Positions 8,606-18,300 of a stretch of DNA of 64,000 nucleotides are shown here, one piece after another. Under the pieces are notes generated by a model. The model was not told the origin of the DNA, searched no databases, and worked only from the letters and a program-made list of their open reading frames with translations. The DNA is from Bacteroidota bacterium (GTDB lineage: Bacteria; Bacteroidota; Bacteroidia; Bacteroidales; Bacteroidaceae): contig JAFABG010000026.1 of assembly GCA_023426145.1 (NCBI GenBank), forward strand, positions 1-64,000. The letters are read 5' to 3'. A program made the position numbers and the translations under genes. Position 1 is the first letter of the stretch. Each line of letters starts with the position of its first letter.

Positions 8606-11600
8606 ATGAATGACAATTTGAAGCGCGTGCTTTTCAGCCGCATTTTCATCAGAATCACGGCATGCACAATGCTTGCCGCTGGGTATCTCCCGAGGGTTTA
8701 TGCTACATCAGGATATACAATCGATATCGTTCAGCAGCAAAAGCAGATGACCGGTAAAATCACTGATGTAAAAGGGAATCCAATCATTGGAGCCAATGTG
8801 CTAGAGAAAGGAACTACTAACGGGGCTATTTCGGATATTGACGGAAACTTTAAGCTTTCGTTAAAGCCTGGTGCCACACTACTAATCACTTATATCGGAT
8901 ATAAACCCGAAGAAGTGAAAGTGGGAAACGGACCACTAAAAGTAATCATGAAGGAAGATAATGAAACCTTGAGTGAAGTTGTAGTCGTTGGGTTCGGCAC
9001 ACAGAAAAAGGTTAACCTTACTGGTTCTGTGAGCGTTGTCTCTGGAGAGGATATGGCATTACGTCCCGTTTCAAATGCTACACAAGCATTACAAGGAATG
9101 GTGCCAGGACTACAAATAACCTCTGCCAGTGGAAGCCTTGATTCTTCACCAAGCATCAACGTCAGAGGAACAACTACTATTGGGCAAGGGACAAGCGGAT
9201 CACCATTAGTACTGATCGATGGAATGGAAGGTGATTTGAATACACTCAATCCACAAGATATTGCCAGTATATCTGTATTGAAAGATGCAGCAGCTTCTTC
9301 CATATATGGATCACGAGCCCCATTTGGTGTTATTCTTGTTACTACAAAAAAAGGAACTAAAAACGGGAAAGTACAAATTAACTATAACAATAGTTTCCGC
9401 TGGGCAACTCCTATTCGCATGAAGCACCTAATGAGTTCAGTGGATTTCGCTAGCATGACGAACGATGCTTTCAGTAATGGAGGACAAGGTATTTATTTTG
9501 ATAATCAACGGATGGAAAAGATTGCATCTTTTGCAAATGCTAAACCCTACGGACCGGGACAACGTATTACGGAGGACGGTAAAATTATATATTCTCTGGA
9601 TGCCGATCCTAACAATCCAAGTGTATGGGGGAACTCATTCATTATGGGTAATGACAATACAGATTGGTATGATGTGATTTATAAAAAATGGACCTTCTCA
9701 CAAGAACACAACTTCAGTGCCTCTGGTGGAAGTGAAAAATTCAATTATTATACTTCATTTGGTTATCTCGGACAAGATGGTTTAGTCAAAGTGGGAGATG
9801 ATAAACTGAAGCGATACAACATCTCGGCAAAAATTAATTCTGAACTTACTAATTGGTTACGATTTAGTTACTCCTATCGCTTTATGAGAAAAGACTTCAA
9901 ACGTCCAAATGCCTTAGGTGAATACTTGTACCTCTATTTGGGCGGACAATGGCCTACAGTTCCATTATACGATCGTAACGGAAATTATGCAGCCGACCAA
10001 GTCTTATCTATGGCCACAGGAGGGGATTATAAATCTCAAACCGACGAAACCTACCATCAAGCAAGTCTTATCTTCGAACCCATTAAGAATTGGTTAACAC
10101 ACGTCGAATTCAACTATCGCATTCAATCGACTAATAATCATTATGAAGATCAGCAAACCTATTTTTATAATGTAAACAACGAAGCCTATCTCGCTAATAG
10201 TTACTCTGGGGTAGATGAAGATTACTACAAAGAGAATTATTATAATTTCCAGGTTTACTCCGAATATAATCACTCTTTTGCTGAGAAACATAATTTTCAC
10301 ATCATGGGAGGCTTTCAAGCAGAGGATTTACAGCAAACCCAGTTTGGATTATACAGAAACGGAATCATGATTCCCGAGAAGCCTCAAGTAGACATGACTT
10401 CAGGATTAGGGCCTGACGGACTACCAGTTACTCCCGGCACATGGGGATCAAGAAATGAATGGAGTATTGCAGGCTTCTTTGGACGTCTAAATTATGACTA
10501 TAATGGCAAATATCTGTTAGAGGTAAATGTTCGTGGAGACGGCTCTTCTCGTTTCCGGCTTGGAAACCAATGGAAAGTTTTTCCTTCCATATCTATCGGA
10601 TGGAACATAGCACGAGAAAAATTATTCGAACCTCTAAATGAAACGATCAATCAACTTAAACTCCGCGGATCATACGGTTCATTGGGAAATCAAAATACAG
10701 ACAATTGGTATCAAACCTTCCAGACTGTACCCGTACAAGCGGGAGCCGGAACATGGCTGCAAAACGGAATCAAACCCAACATTGCAGGTGCTCCAGGATT
10801 GGTCTCTGAAACAATGACGTGGGAGAAAATAGAGAGTTATAATATAGGCCTTGACTGGGGGCTATTTAATAACCGACTAACAGGTAGCTTTGATTGGTAT
10901 GTACGTAATACCAAAGACATGATAGGTAATGCACCTGAGTTACCTGCTCTTTTGGGTACAAGTGTTCCAGTTACAAACAATACTGACCTGAAAACCAACG
11001 GTTGGGAATTGTCAATCGGTTGGCAAGATAGGCTACCTAACGGTGTGAACTACGGTGCTAAATTCAATATTTCAGATTCCAGAGCCAAAATCACACGTTA
11101 TCCTAACAATCCTACAAATTCAATCTGGACGTATGTGAAAGGACGCTATATCAATGAGATATGGGGATATGAGACAGTTGGAATTGCCAAAAGTAATGAA
11201 GAAATGAAAGAGCATCTATCGAAAGTCGATCAATCTTCTTTAGGTGATAATTGGGCTGCCGGTGATATCATGTATGCTGATTTGAACCACGACGGTAAAA
11301 TCTCAGGAGGATCAGAGACAATTAACGATCACGGAGATTATAAACTCATAGGAAATTCAACACCACGTTATCTCTTCGGACTAGATCTGAATGCATCATG
11401 GAAAGGATTTGATTTCCGCTTATTCTTCCAAGGCGTAATGAAAAGAGATTATTGGACCAATATTGATTATCTATTTGGTACCTATGGCTATGGGCAATGG
11501 TATACAAAATGTATATCAGAAGTACAAGACTACTTCCGCGATAGCAATACATGGTCTGTGCAAAACGGCTATCAAGCCGAGAACCTGAATGCTTACTTGC

Positions 11601-11881
11601 CACGTGCTCTTTACAGCAACAAGAACCTGCAAACGCAAACCCGCTATTTGCAAAATGCAGCCTATATCCGCCTTAAAAACCTACAATTTGGCTATACTTT
11701 ACCTAGAACGCTAACTGCTAAATGGGGACTAGAAAATATGAGAATTTTCTTTTCTGGAGAAAATCTATGGACAGGCACCAAACTGGCGAAACAGTTTGAT
11801 CCTGAAACGCTTGGAACATACCAAGGAAACGGTTATCCTCTAACAACAACTTTATCGGGTGGATTAAATATTACATTTTAA
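8606..11881 (+). CDS. SusC/RagA-family TonB-linked outer-membrane transporter
   Basis: A 1091-residue SusC-type TonB-dependent transporter. After an N-terminal signal region (residues 1-33) comes a carboxypeptidase-regulatory-like domain (about 48-105, GKITDVKGNPIIGANV). The plug begins with SEVVVVGFGTQKK (about 123-135) and contains VNVRGT-like and LIDGMEG motifs. The rest is the 22-strand beta-barrel, ending in GGLNITF with a terminal Phe typical of outer-membrane barrels. With the SusD partner encoded 18 bp downstream it imports oligosaccharides or glycopeptides released at the surface. The substrate must be inferred from the neighbouring enzymes. Confidence 0.96.
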   Translation: MNDNLKRVLFSRIFIRITACTMLAAGYLPRVYATSGYTIDIVQQQKQMTGKITDVKGNPIIGANVLEKGTTNGAISDIDGNFKLSLKPGATLLITYIGYKPEEVKVGNGPLKVIMKEDNETLSEVVVVGFGTQKKVNLTGSVSVVSGEDMALRPVSNATQALQGMVPGLQITSASGSLDSSPSINVRGTTTIGQGTSGSPLVLIDGMEGDLNTLNPQDIASISVLKDAAASSIYGSRAPFGVILVTTKKGTKNGKVQINYNNSFRWATPIRMKHLMSSVDFASMTNDAFSNGGQGIYFDNQRMEKIASFANAKPYGPGQRITEDGKIIYSLDADPNNPSVWGNSFIMGNDNTDWYDVIYKKWTFSQEHNFSASGGSEKFNYYTSFGYLGQDGLVKVGDDKLKRYNISAKINSELTNWLRFSYSYRFMRKDFKRPNALGEYLYLYLGGQWPTVPLYDRNGNYAADQVLSMATGGDYKSQTDETYHQASLIFEPIKNWLTHVEFNYRIQSTNNHYEDQQTYFYNVNNEAYLANSYSGVDEDYYKENYYNFQVYSEYNHSFAEKHNFHIMGGFQAEDLQQTQFGLYRNGIMIPEKPQVDMTSGLGPDGLPVTPGTWGSRNEWSIAGFFGRLNYDYNGKYLLEVNVRGDGSSRFRLGNQWKVFPSISIGWNIAREKLFEPLNETINQLKLRGSYGSLGNQNTDNWYQTFQTVPVQAGAGTWLQNGIKPNIAGAPGLVSETMTWEKIESYNIGLDWGLFNNRLTGSFDWYVRNTKDMIGNAPELPALLGTSVPVTNNTDLKTNGWELSIGWQDRLPNGVNYGAKFNISDSRAKITRYPNNPTNSIWTYVKGRYINEIWGYETVGIAKSNEEMKEHLSKVDQSSLGDNWAAGDIMYADLNHDGKISGGSETINDHGDYKLIGNSTPRYLFGLDLNASWKGFDFRLFFQGVMKRDYWTNIDYLFGTYGYGQWYTKCISEVQDYFRDSNTWSVQNGYQAENLNAYLPRALYSNKNLQTQTRYLQNAAYIRLKNLQFGYTLPRTLTAKWGLENMRIFFSGENLWTGTKLAKQFDPETLGTYQGNGYPLTTTLSGGLNITF

Positions 11882-11899
11882 AAAATGGAGGACAAAGTG

Positions 11900-13966
11900 A
11901 TGAAAATTAATACGATAAAAATAGCTTTCACAGTTCTATTTACAGGATGTCTAGTCCTATCTTGCGATGACTTTCTAGATAAACAGCCCCCTTCTTATGT
12001 TGTACCTTCTGATTATTATAAAACGGAAGATCAGATACAGGCTGTTGCGAATCAATTCTACCAAGATATTCTCCCTTCTCACAGTGGGGCTGGATACGGT
12101 ACATTTGCCGATGACAATGGGACTGATAATCAAGGTGGAATGGATGCTAACACCAAATACGTTAAAGACCGCTGGAAAGTAGGACAAGATAATGGCAACT
12201 GGTCATGGGGAAATGTGCGAAACATTAATTACCAACTCAATGCCATCATGACACACTATGACGCGAAAACAATCTCAGGTTCTGATGAAAATATTCGCCA
12301 CTATATTGGAGAGATTCATTTCTTCAGAGCTTACAATTATTTCGGATTGTTACGATCTTTTGGAGACATTCCGATTGTTACAGAAGTATACCCCGACGAT
12401 GAGGCCATCCTTGTGGCTGCCAACAAAAGACGACCACGCAATGAAGTAGCAAGGTTTATCATTGCTGATTTGGACACTGCCATTACTTATATGCAAGAGA
12501 ATTTCGAGCCTCGCCACACCCGTGTTTCACCAGATGCGGCTAGATTATTACAATCGCGTGTTGCACTCTTTGAAGGTTCATGGCTTACTAATTTTAAAGG
12601 CACACCATTCGTTCCAGGTGGTCAAGACTGGCCGGGTGCTCAAAAGGATTATAACAGCAAGTTCAATTATATAGCCGGAGATATCGATCAAGAAGCCAAA
12701 TACTTCTTTCAGGTGGCAGCAGAATCAGCTGAAACCGTTGCCGATAAATATATAGGAAGATTATCGGTAAACAATGGAGTAGTTCCACAATCAACCAGCG
12801 ACTCAAATCCATATTTCTATATGTTCGGTAATACTGATTTATCTGGCTATCCTGAAGTTCTATTATGGAAAGAATACAATAAATCATTGGGAGTTACCAA
12901 CAATGTTGAAGTAGCCATACAACATGGAAACACTTATTCTGGGGTGACTAGGGGAATGATAGATGCCTTCTTAATGGCTGATGGAAAACCTGCCTATGCA
13001 TCACAATATAACTTCTGTGACACCTCTGTCAACGTTGTTACACACAATCGAGATCCTCGTTTAGCCATCTTTATGAAACGCCCCGGACAGAAAAACATTT
13101 TCAAAAACATGGATTCTCCATACAATGATAATGTTATCCCTGTAGAACCTCTTCCAGTAATCACGACTCGTGCTTTCGATAGAGGATACAGTACTGGATA
13201 TACCATCCGTAAAGGAGGAACTTTTGACAAAGCTCTTTGCCAAAATCAGTATGGTTATACAGCGTCTATTACCTTCCGTGCCACAGAAGCACTTCTCAAT
13301 TACATGGAAGCAGAATATATGTTAACCAAAAATTTAAGTGCAGGAAAAATCATTTCATATTGGAAAGAAGTACGTAAAGCAGCCGGTTTTACTGGTGAAG
13401 GAGCTGATCCCGAACAAACGGTTCAGGCAACAGATATGAGTAAGGAGACTGCGGGGCTGGTATCAGGGACGGCCTATGACTGGGGTGCATTTACTGCAGG
13501 AAAGGCATTAGATGACAAGATACTCTACTCCATTCGCCGCGAACGTCGATGCGAATTGATGGCTGAAAGTCTACGCTGGATGGATTTAATACGTTGGCGT
13601 TCACTCGATCAACTTATCGAACATCCATATCATATCGAAGGCATCCATATATGGAACACCCCAATGGAAAATTGGTACTGGACCAAAGACGACAAAGGAA
13701 ATTCCATCAACTTGCTGGTTGATGATGGCTCTAAAAATGCAACAGTTTCTTCCAGAACGTTGAGTGAATACACCCGTCCTTATGAAATTGTGAAAGAGAA
13801 TAATTCTTTCTATAATGGTTTCACTTGGGCTATGGCTCAATACTTGCAACCGCTGCCTATTAAGCAGTTCTTACTTACCGCTTCTGATCATGCATCAATA
13901 GAGTTATCGCCTCTATATCAAAATCCATATTGGCCAACAACTCCGGATATGCCGGCTGAAAAATAA
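11900..13966 (+). CDS. SusD/RagB-family surface glycan-binding lipoprotein
   Basis: A 688-residue SusD-like protein with lipobox VLSC (Cys22), followed by the typical DDFLDKQPP start of the mature protein. The N-terminal TPR region contains the FFRAYNYFGL helix (residues around 135-145), and RRERRCELMAE and LRWMDLIRWR near the C-terminal third are hallmark SusD motifs. It caps the SusC barrel and binds substrate at the surface. I start at 11900 rather than 11885: GGAGGA at 11887-11892 is a good ribosome site for the second ATG, and the shorter form has a normal signal peptide. At 688 residues it is longer than many SusD proteins (about 500-600). Confidence 0.95.
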   Translation: MKINTIKIAFTVLFTGCLVLSCDDFLDKQPPSYVVPSDYYKTEDQIQAVANQFYQDILPSHSGAGYGTFADDNGTDNQGGMDANTKYVKDRWKVGQDNGNWSWGNVRNINYQLNAIMTHYDAKTISGSDENIRHYIGEIHFFRAYNYFGLLRSFGDIPIVTEVYPDDEAILVAANKRRPRNEVARFIIADLDTAITYMQENFEPRHTRVSPDAARLLQSRVALFEGSWLTNFKGTPFVPGGQDWPGAQKDYNSKFNYIAGDIDQEAKYFFQVAAESAETVADKYIGRLSVNNGVVPQSTSDSNPYFYMFGNTDLSGYPEVLLWKEYNKSLGVTNNVEVAIQHGNTYSGVTRGMIDAFLMADGKPAYASQYNFCDTSVNVVTHNRDPRLAIFMKRPGQKNIFKNMDSPYNDNVIPVEPLPVITTRAFDRGYSTGYTIRKGGTFDKALCQNQYGYTASITFRATEALLNYMEAEYMLTKNLSAGKIISYWKEVRKAAGFTGEGADPEQTVQATDMSKETAGLVSGTAYDWGAFTAGKALDDKILYSIRRERRCELMAESLRWMDLIRWRSLDQLIEHPYHIEGIHIWNTPMENWYWTKDDKGNSINLLVDDGSKNATVSSRTLSEYTRPYEIVKENNSFYNGFTWAMAQYLQPLPIKQFLLTASDHASIELSPLYQNPYWPTTPDMPAEK

Positions 13967-13972
13967 AAACTT

Positions 13973-15208
13973 ATGAGAACAACATTCATTCTTTTCTTCT
14001 TTTTCTTTGCCTACATTAGTCTGCATGCTCAGATGTACTTCGGCAATAAAAAACAAGTAACAGATTCCGTTTTTAATTCAATGGCTGCGACTCCACCAAT
14101 GGGATGGAATAGTTGGAATAAATTTGGATGCAAGGTAAGTGAAACACTATTGAAAGAAATGGCAGATGCGATGGTTTCCTCAGGTATGAAAGACGCTGGA
14201 TATCAATATATCGTCATTGACGACTGTTGGCAGGTAGGCCGCGATGAGGAAGGCAATATACAAGTCGACCCTAAACATTTTCCCAATGGCATAAAAGCGC
14301 TAGCGGATTATATTCATTCCAAAGGATTAAAAATCGGTATCTATTCTTGTGCAGGCTCTGAGACGTGTCAAGGACGCCCCGGAAGCCGCGGCTATCAGTT
14401 TCAAGATGCTCGCCAATATGCAGCTTGGGGGATTGATTATTTGAAATACGACTGGTGCTCCAATGAAGGCCAAAAAGCAGAAGCAGCCTACCGAACGATG
14501 AGTGACGCTTTAAAAGCCAGTGGACGACCTATTGTATTTAGCATTTGCGAATGGGGAGAAAATAAACCATGGGAATGGGGCAAAGGTATTGGTCATCTTT
14601 GGAGAGTCACTCCAGACATTAGAGATTGTTACCAATGTAAGTTCGACTGGGGAGGTGTAGGAGTCTTGGAAATTATCGACAAGATGGCTGATCTTTATCC
14701 TTATGCCGGTCCTGGCCATTGGAATGATGCTGAAATGCTTGAGGTCGGTAATGGAGGAATGACTCGGAATGAGTATATCACTCACTTTTCAATGTGGTGC
14801 ATGCTTGCAGCTCCACTCATGTCGGGCAACGATCTACGAAATATGGATGCTCAAACGAAAGAGATTCTGACAAACAAAGAGGTTATAGCTGTGAATCAAG
14901 ATTCGGAAGGTGAACAAGCACGCCGTTTCATGGACATGGGAGAAAAAGAAATCTGGGCAAAGCCTTTAGCCAATGGGGAATTGGCAATATGTTTCATGAA
15001 TCGAACAGACGACATCTGGAATCCATCTTACAATTGGAAACAACAAACCATATACTTTGCTCATGATATAAACTTCTACAAACAAGACTATACTATCAGA
15101 GACCTATGGCAACATAAAGAAATCGGTAGCACGGGTGAAAAGTTAAATTATGAGATACCTCCTCATGGTGTTTTAATGGTCAAACTGAGTCCTAAAAAAG
15201 CAAGATAA
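13973..15208 (+). CDS. GH27 alpha-galactosidase (or beta-L-arabinopyranosidase)
   Basis: A 411-residue GH27 enzyme with a signal peptide ending near LHAQ. GH27 landmarks are PPMGWNSWN (41-49), IDDCWQ (Asp83/Asp84, substrate contacts), LKYDWC (Asp160, nucleophile) and RVTPDI (Asp215, acid/base), followed by the C-terminal beta-sandwich. The expected reaction is retaining hydrolysis of terminal alpha-D-galactose. Some GH27 members act on beta-L-arabinopyranose instead, and this cannot be excluded. It begins 6 bp after susD and is the last gene of the operon before the terminator at 15252. Alpha-galactose on serine is a known decoration of extensin, which fits with the two arabinofuranosidases in the locus. 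Confidence 0.88.
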   Translation: MRTTFILFFFFFAYISLHAQMYFGNKKQVTDSVFNSMAATPPMGWNSWNKFGCKVSETLLKEMADAMVSSGMKDAGYQYIVIDDCWQVGRDEEGNIQVDPKHFPNGIKALADYIHSKGLKIGIYSCAGSETCQGRPGSRGYQFQDARQYAAWGIDYLKYDWCSNEGQKAEAAYRTMSDALKASGRPIVFSICEWGENKPWEWGKGIGHLWRVTPDIRDCYQCKFDWGGVGVLEIIDKMADLYPYAGPGHWNDAEMLEVGNGGMTRNEYITHFSMWCMLAAPLMSGNDLRNMDAQTKEILTNKEVIAVNQDSEGEQARRFMDMGEKEIWAKPLANGELAICFMNRTDDIWNPSYNWKQQTIYFAHDINFYKQDYTIRDLWQHKEIGSTGEKLNYEIPPHGVLMVKLSPKKAR

Positions 15209-15251
15209 CATCTCTTTTTACATCAAAAAGCAAGCTTTCATCTGTAGTAAA

Positions 15252-15294
15252 GAAAGAACGAAATAAACTTTTTTTCGTTCTTTCTTTCGTTTTT
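15252..15294 (+). terminator. Intrinsic terminator after the susCD/GH27 operon
   Basis: A perfect 12-bp inverted repeat (GAAAGAACGAAA at 15252-15263, TTTCGTTCTTTC at 15273-15284) is followed by a T-rich tract. It ends the rightward operon just before the hybrid regulator gene. Confidence 0.7.
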
Positions 15295-15335
15295 ATCAGA
15301 AAAGTACTATTCTTGTATAAAATTCTTCTTTATCT

Positions 15336-18300
15336 ATGAAAAAGTCAGGTATTGTTATCTTGCTACTATTGATCCCTACATTCCTATTTGCTATGGTTCA
15401 TGATTTCCGCTTCCGCCATCTTTCGGTTGAAAATGGACTATCATCAAATTCTGTACACGCTATTCTGCAAGATAAATATGGTTTTCTGTGGTTCGGGACA
15501 GATGAAGGTTTGGACCGATACGATGGTACCACTTTCAAATCGATCTTCTTCCATCCTCGTGGATCATTACAATATATTTCAGCCCTTTTTGATGGCAAAG
15601 ATAAAATATGGGTAGGAACTGATGAAGGCATGTATACTTATGATTATGACACCGAAAGCCTGAGTCTTTTTGATGTCTCTACCGCCAATCAAACGCGTAT
15701 TACTACCACCATTTATCATATCACCCAAGATAAAGATGGCAATCTATGGTTTTCGACTAGAGAACAGGGCATTTTTAGATATACCCCCTCACAAAAGAAA
15801 CTTGAACAATATGAATTCCGGGAAGCTGAAGGAGCAATGGCCTCGGTCTTAGTTGACAGCGACAACCAAATATGGGCAGTCACGTGTTGGAGCAACACGC
15901 CTATATATAAACTAAATAAAGCAACTCATCAATTCGAACCATTCCCCCTTTACCAAGATCACCCCAACTATACCTCTCATTCGCTGATTATGATTGAAGA
16001 CTCAGAATACAATCTATGGTTGGGTACTTGGAATTGCGGTTTACAGAGAATAACAAGAGACGGACATATCACCACCTATCTTCACCCATCAAAACAGGAA
16101 GGCACTATGCACATTCACTCCGTGATAGAATATGCTCCTCACCAACTATTAATCGGATCAGATGAAGGACTTCTACTCTTTAATACCATCACAGAGAAAT
16201 TTCGTTTGTTTACCGAAGACGAAACCTCACCTTATTCCTTATCCAACCGTTTTGTATACCCTATTTTGAAAGATCGTGAGGGAGGCATCTGGATTGGTAC
16301 ATATTATGGAGGCATTAACTACATCTCCCCTAACGCCGGACAATTTGAGAGTTACGCTCATTCACGCTTCTCAAATTCGATACAAGGCACCATCGTCAGT
16401 CGCTTCTGTGAAGGCAGTAACGGCAACATTTATATTGCATCTGATGATGGAGGCTTAAACTTTTTTAATCCCAAAACACAACATTTCGAGCATTACATGC
16501 CTGCTGAAAATAAAAACAGCCTTTCTTACCATAATGTACATGCATTGTGCATGGACGGAGATAACTTATGGGTAGGAACCTATACCGGAGGAGTGAATAT
16601 ACTCAACACAAAAACCGGGAAATTTAAAGTTTACAGTTGTGTTCCCGACGATGAGAAGACCCTAGATGGAACAAGCTCTTATGCCATCTTCAAAGACAAA
16701 CAGAGACGAATCTGGGTTACAAGCATGATAGGTGTTAACCTTTATAATAGAGAAAATGATAATTTTACGCGATTAAAAAGGTTCGATGCGTTAACAATGG
16801 ATATTGATCAGGACAATAAAGAGAATATCTGGTTTTCTACACAAGGCAGAGGGCTCTTTAAATATAATCCTGAAAAGATGATCTGGAAGAACTACACACA
16901 TCAATCTAATACAGGTTCGCTGATTAATAACAACGTCAACTGTGTGCTGATCGATGAGAATGGTGAAATTTGGGTCGGAACGATCACCGGCCTATGCAAA
17001 TATAACCCAAAAGAAGACAATTTCACCACCATAGCTCTCCACATACCGAGTCCCAATATATGCAGCATTATAAAAGACCAGCAAGTACTATGGCTCACTA
17101 CAACCAAAGGATTAATACGCTATTCACCTGGAGAGAGCAGTCAGGTATTTACTCGAAATGATGGACTGCAAAGCGAACAGTTCTTACCAAACGCAGGTTT
17201 GAAAGCATCTGATGGAAAAATATATATAGGCACAGTAAATGGATTCAATGCTTTCTATCCAAGCCTAATTAAGAAAAATCATCTTCCCCCTCCGGTTATC
17301 ATTACTGGGCTCGAGGTCTTTAACGATCCTGTTGAAATAGGAGGGAAATTATTGCCTAAGGCTCTCAATGTATCTGGGCAATTAGATTTATCATATAAAG
17401 ACAATGTGTTCAGCCTACTATATGCCTCACTCAGTTATTGTACTCCAGAAAAGAATCAATATGCATACCAATTGGAAGGATTTGATAAGGAATGGAATTA
17501 TGTAGGTTCACAAACCAAAGCTACATACACCAATTTACCAGCCGGTACATACCACTTTAAAGTAAAAGCCACAAATAATGATGGTGTATGGAACGAGCAA
17601 GAAGCAACCTTAAAGATTGTTATCCACCCTCCTTTCTATTGGTGTACAGCTTCTAAGATTTTATATTTATGTATTGTAATTCTATTTTTTGGCTGTTTAG
17701 TTCATTTCATTTTAAAACGAACAGAAAAAAAACATGCCGCAGAAATAAACAGATTAAATGCCAATCGTGAGAAAGAAGTGCACGAAGCAAAAATCAAATT
17801 TTTCACTACCATAGCTCATGAAATTCGTACTCCTGTATCATTGATTATTGGTCCATTAGAGAAATTAATGAAATCGGGCATTCCTCTACCGTCTATCATA
17901 CGTGAAGATCTAAATATCATCGATCGAAACAGTCAAAGACTTTTGTTTTTAGTCAATCAATTACTTGATTTCCGCAAAGTTGAACAAGAAGGTATGCAAA
18001 TGAAATTTAGCAAACAAAACATGAGTGAATTACTAGAAGCTGTTTGTGAACGATTTGAGCCTTATATTAGTCAAAGAGGAGCACACTTAGAGGTCGTATA
18101 TCCTAACTCAGAGCTTATTGTTACTATAGATAGCGAAGCTATTACAAAGCTAATTAGCAACTTATTAACAAATGCTAGTAAATATACTAAAGATAAAATC
18201 GTTCTTTCATGTACCGTTCATTTAGAGCAGCGAACATTTACCATTCGAGTAACCGATAATGGAATAGGAATAAAAAAAGAAGATCATCAAAAGATCTTTG

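Noticed and set aside
8890..9303. 137-residue frame antisense to susC
   Set aside because: It is fully covered by the strongly supported SusC plug region on the other strand.
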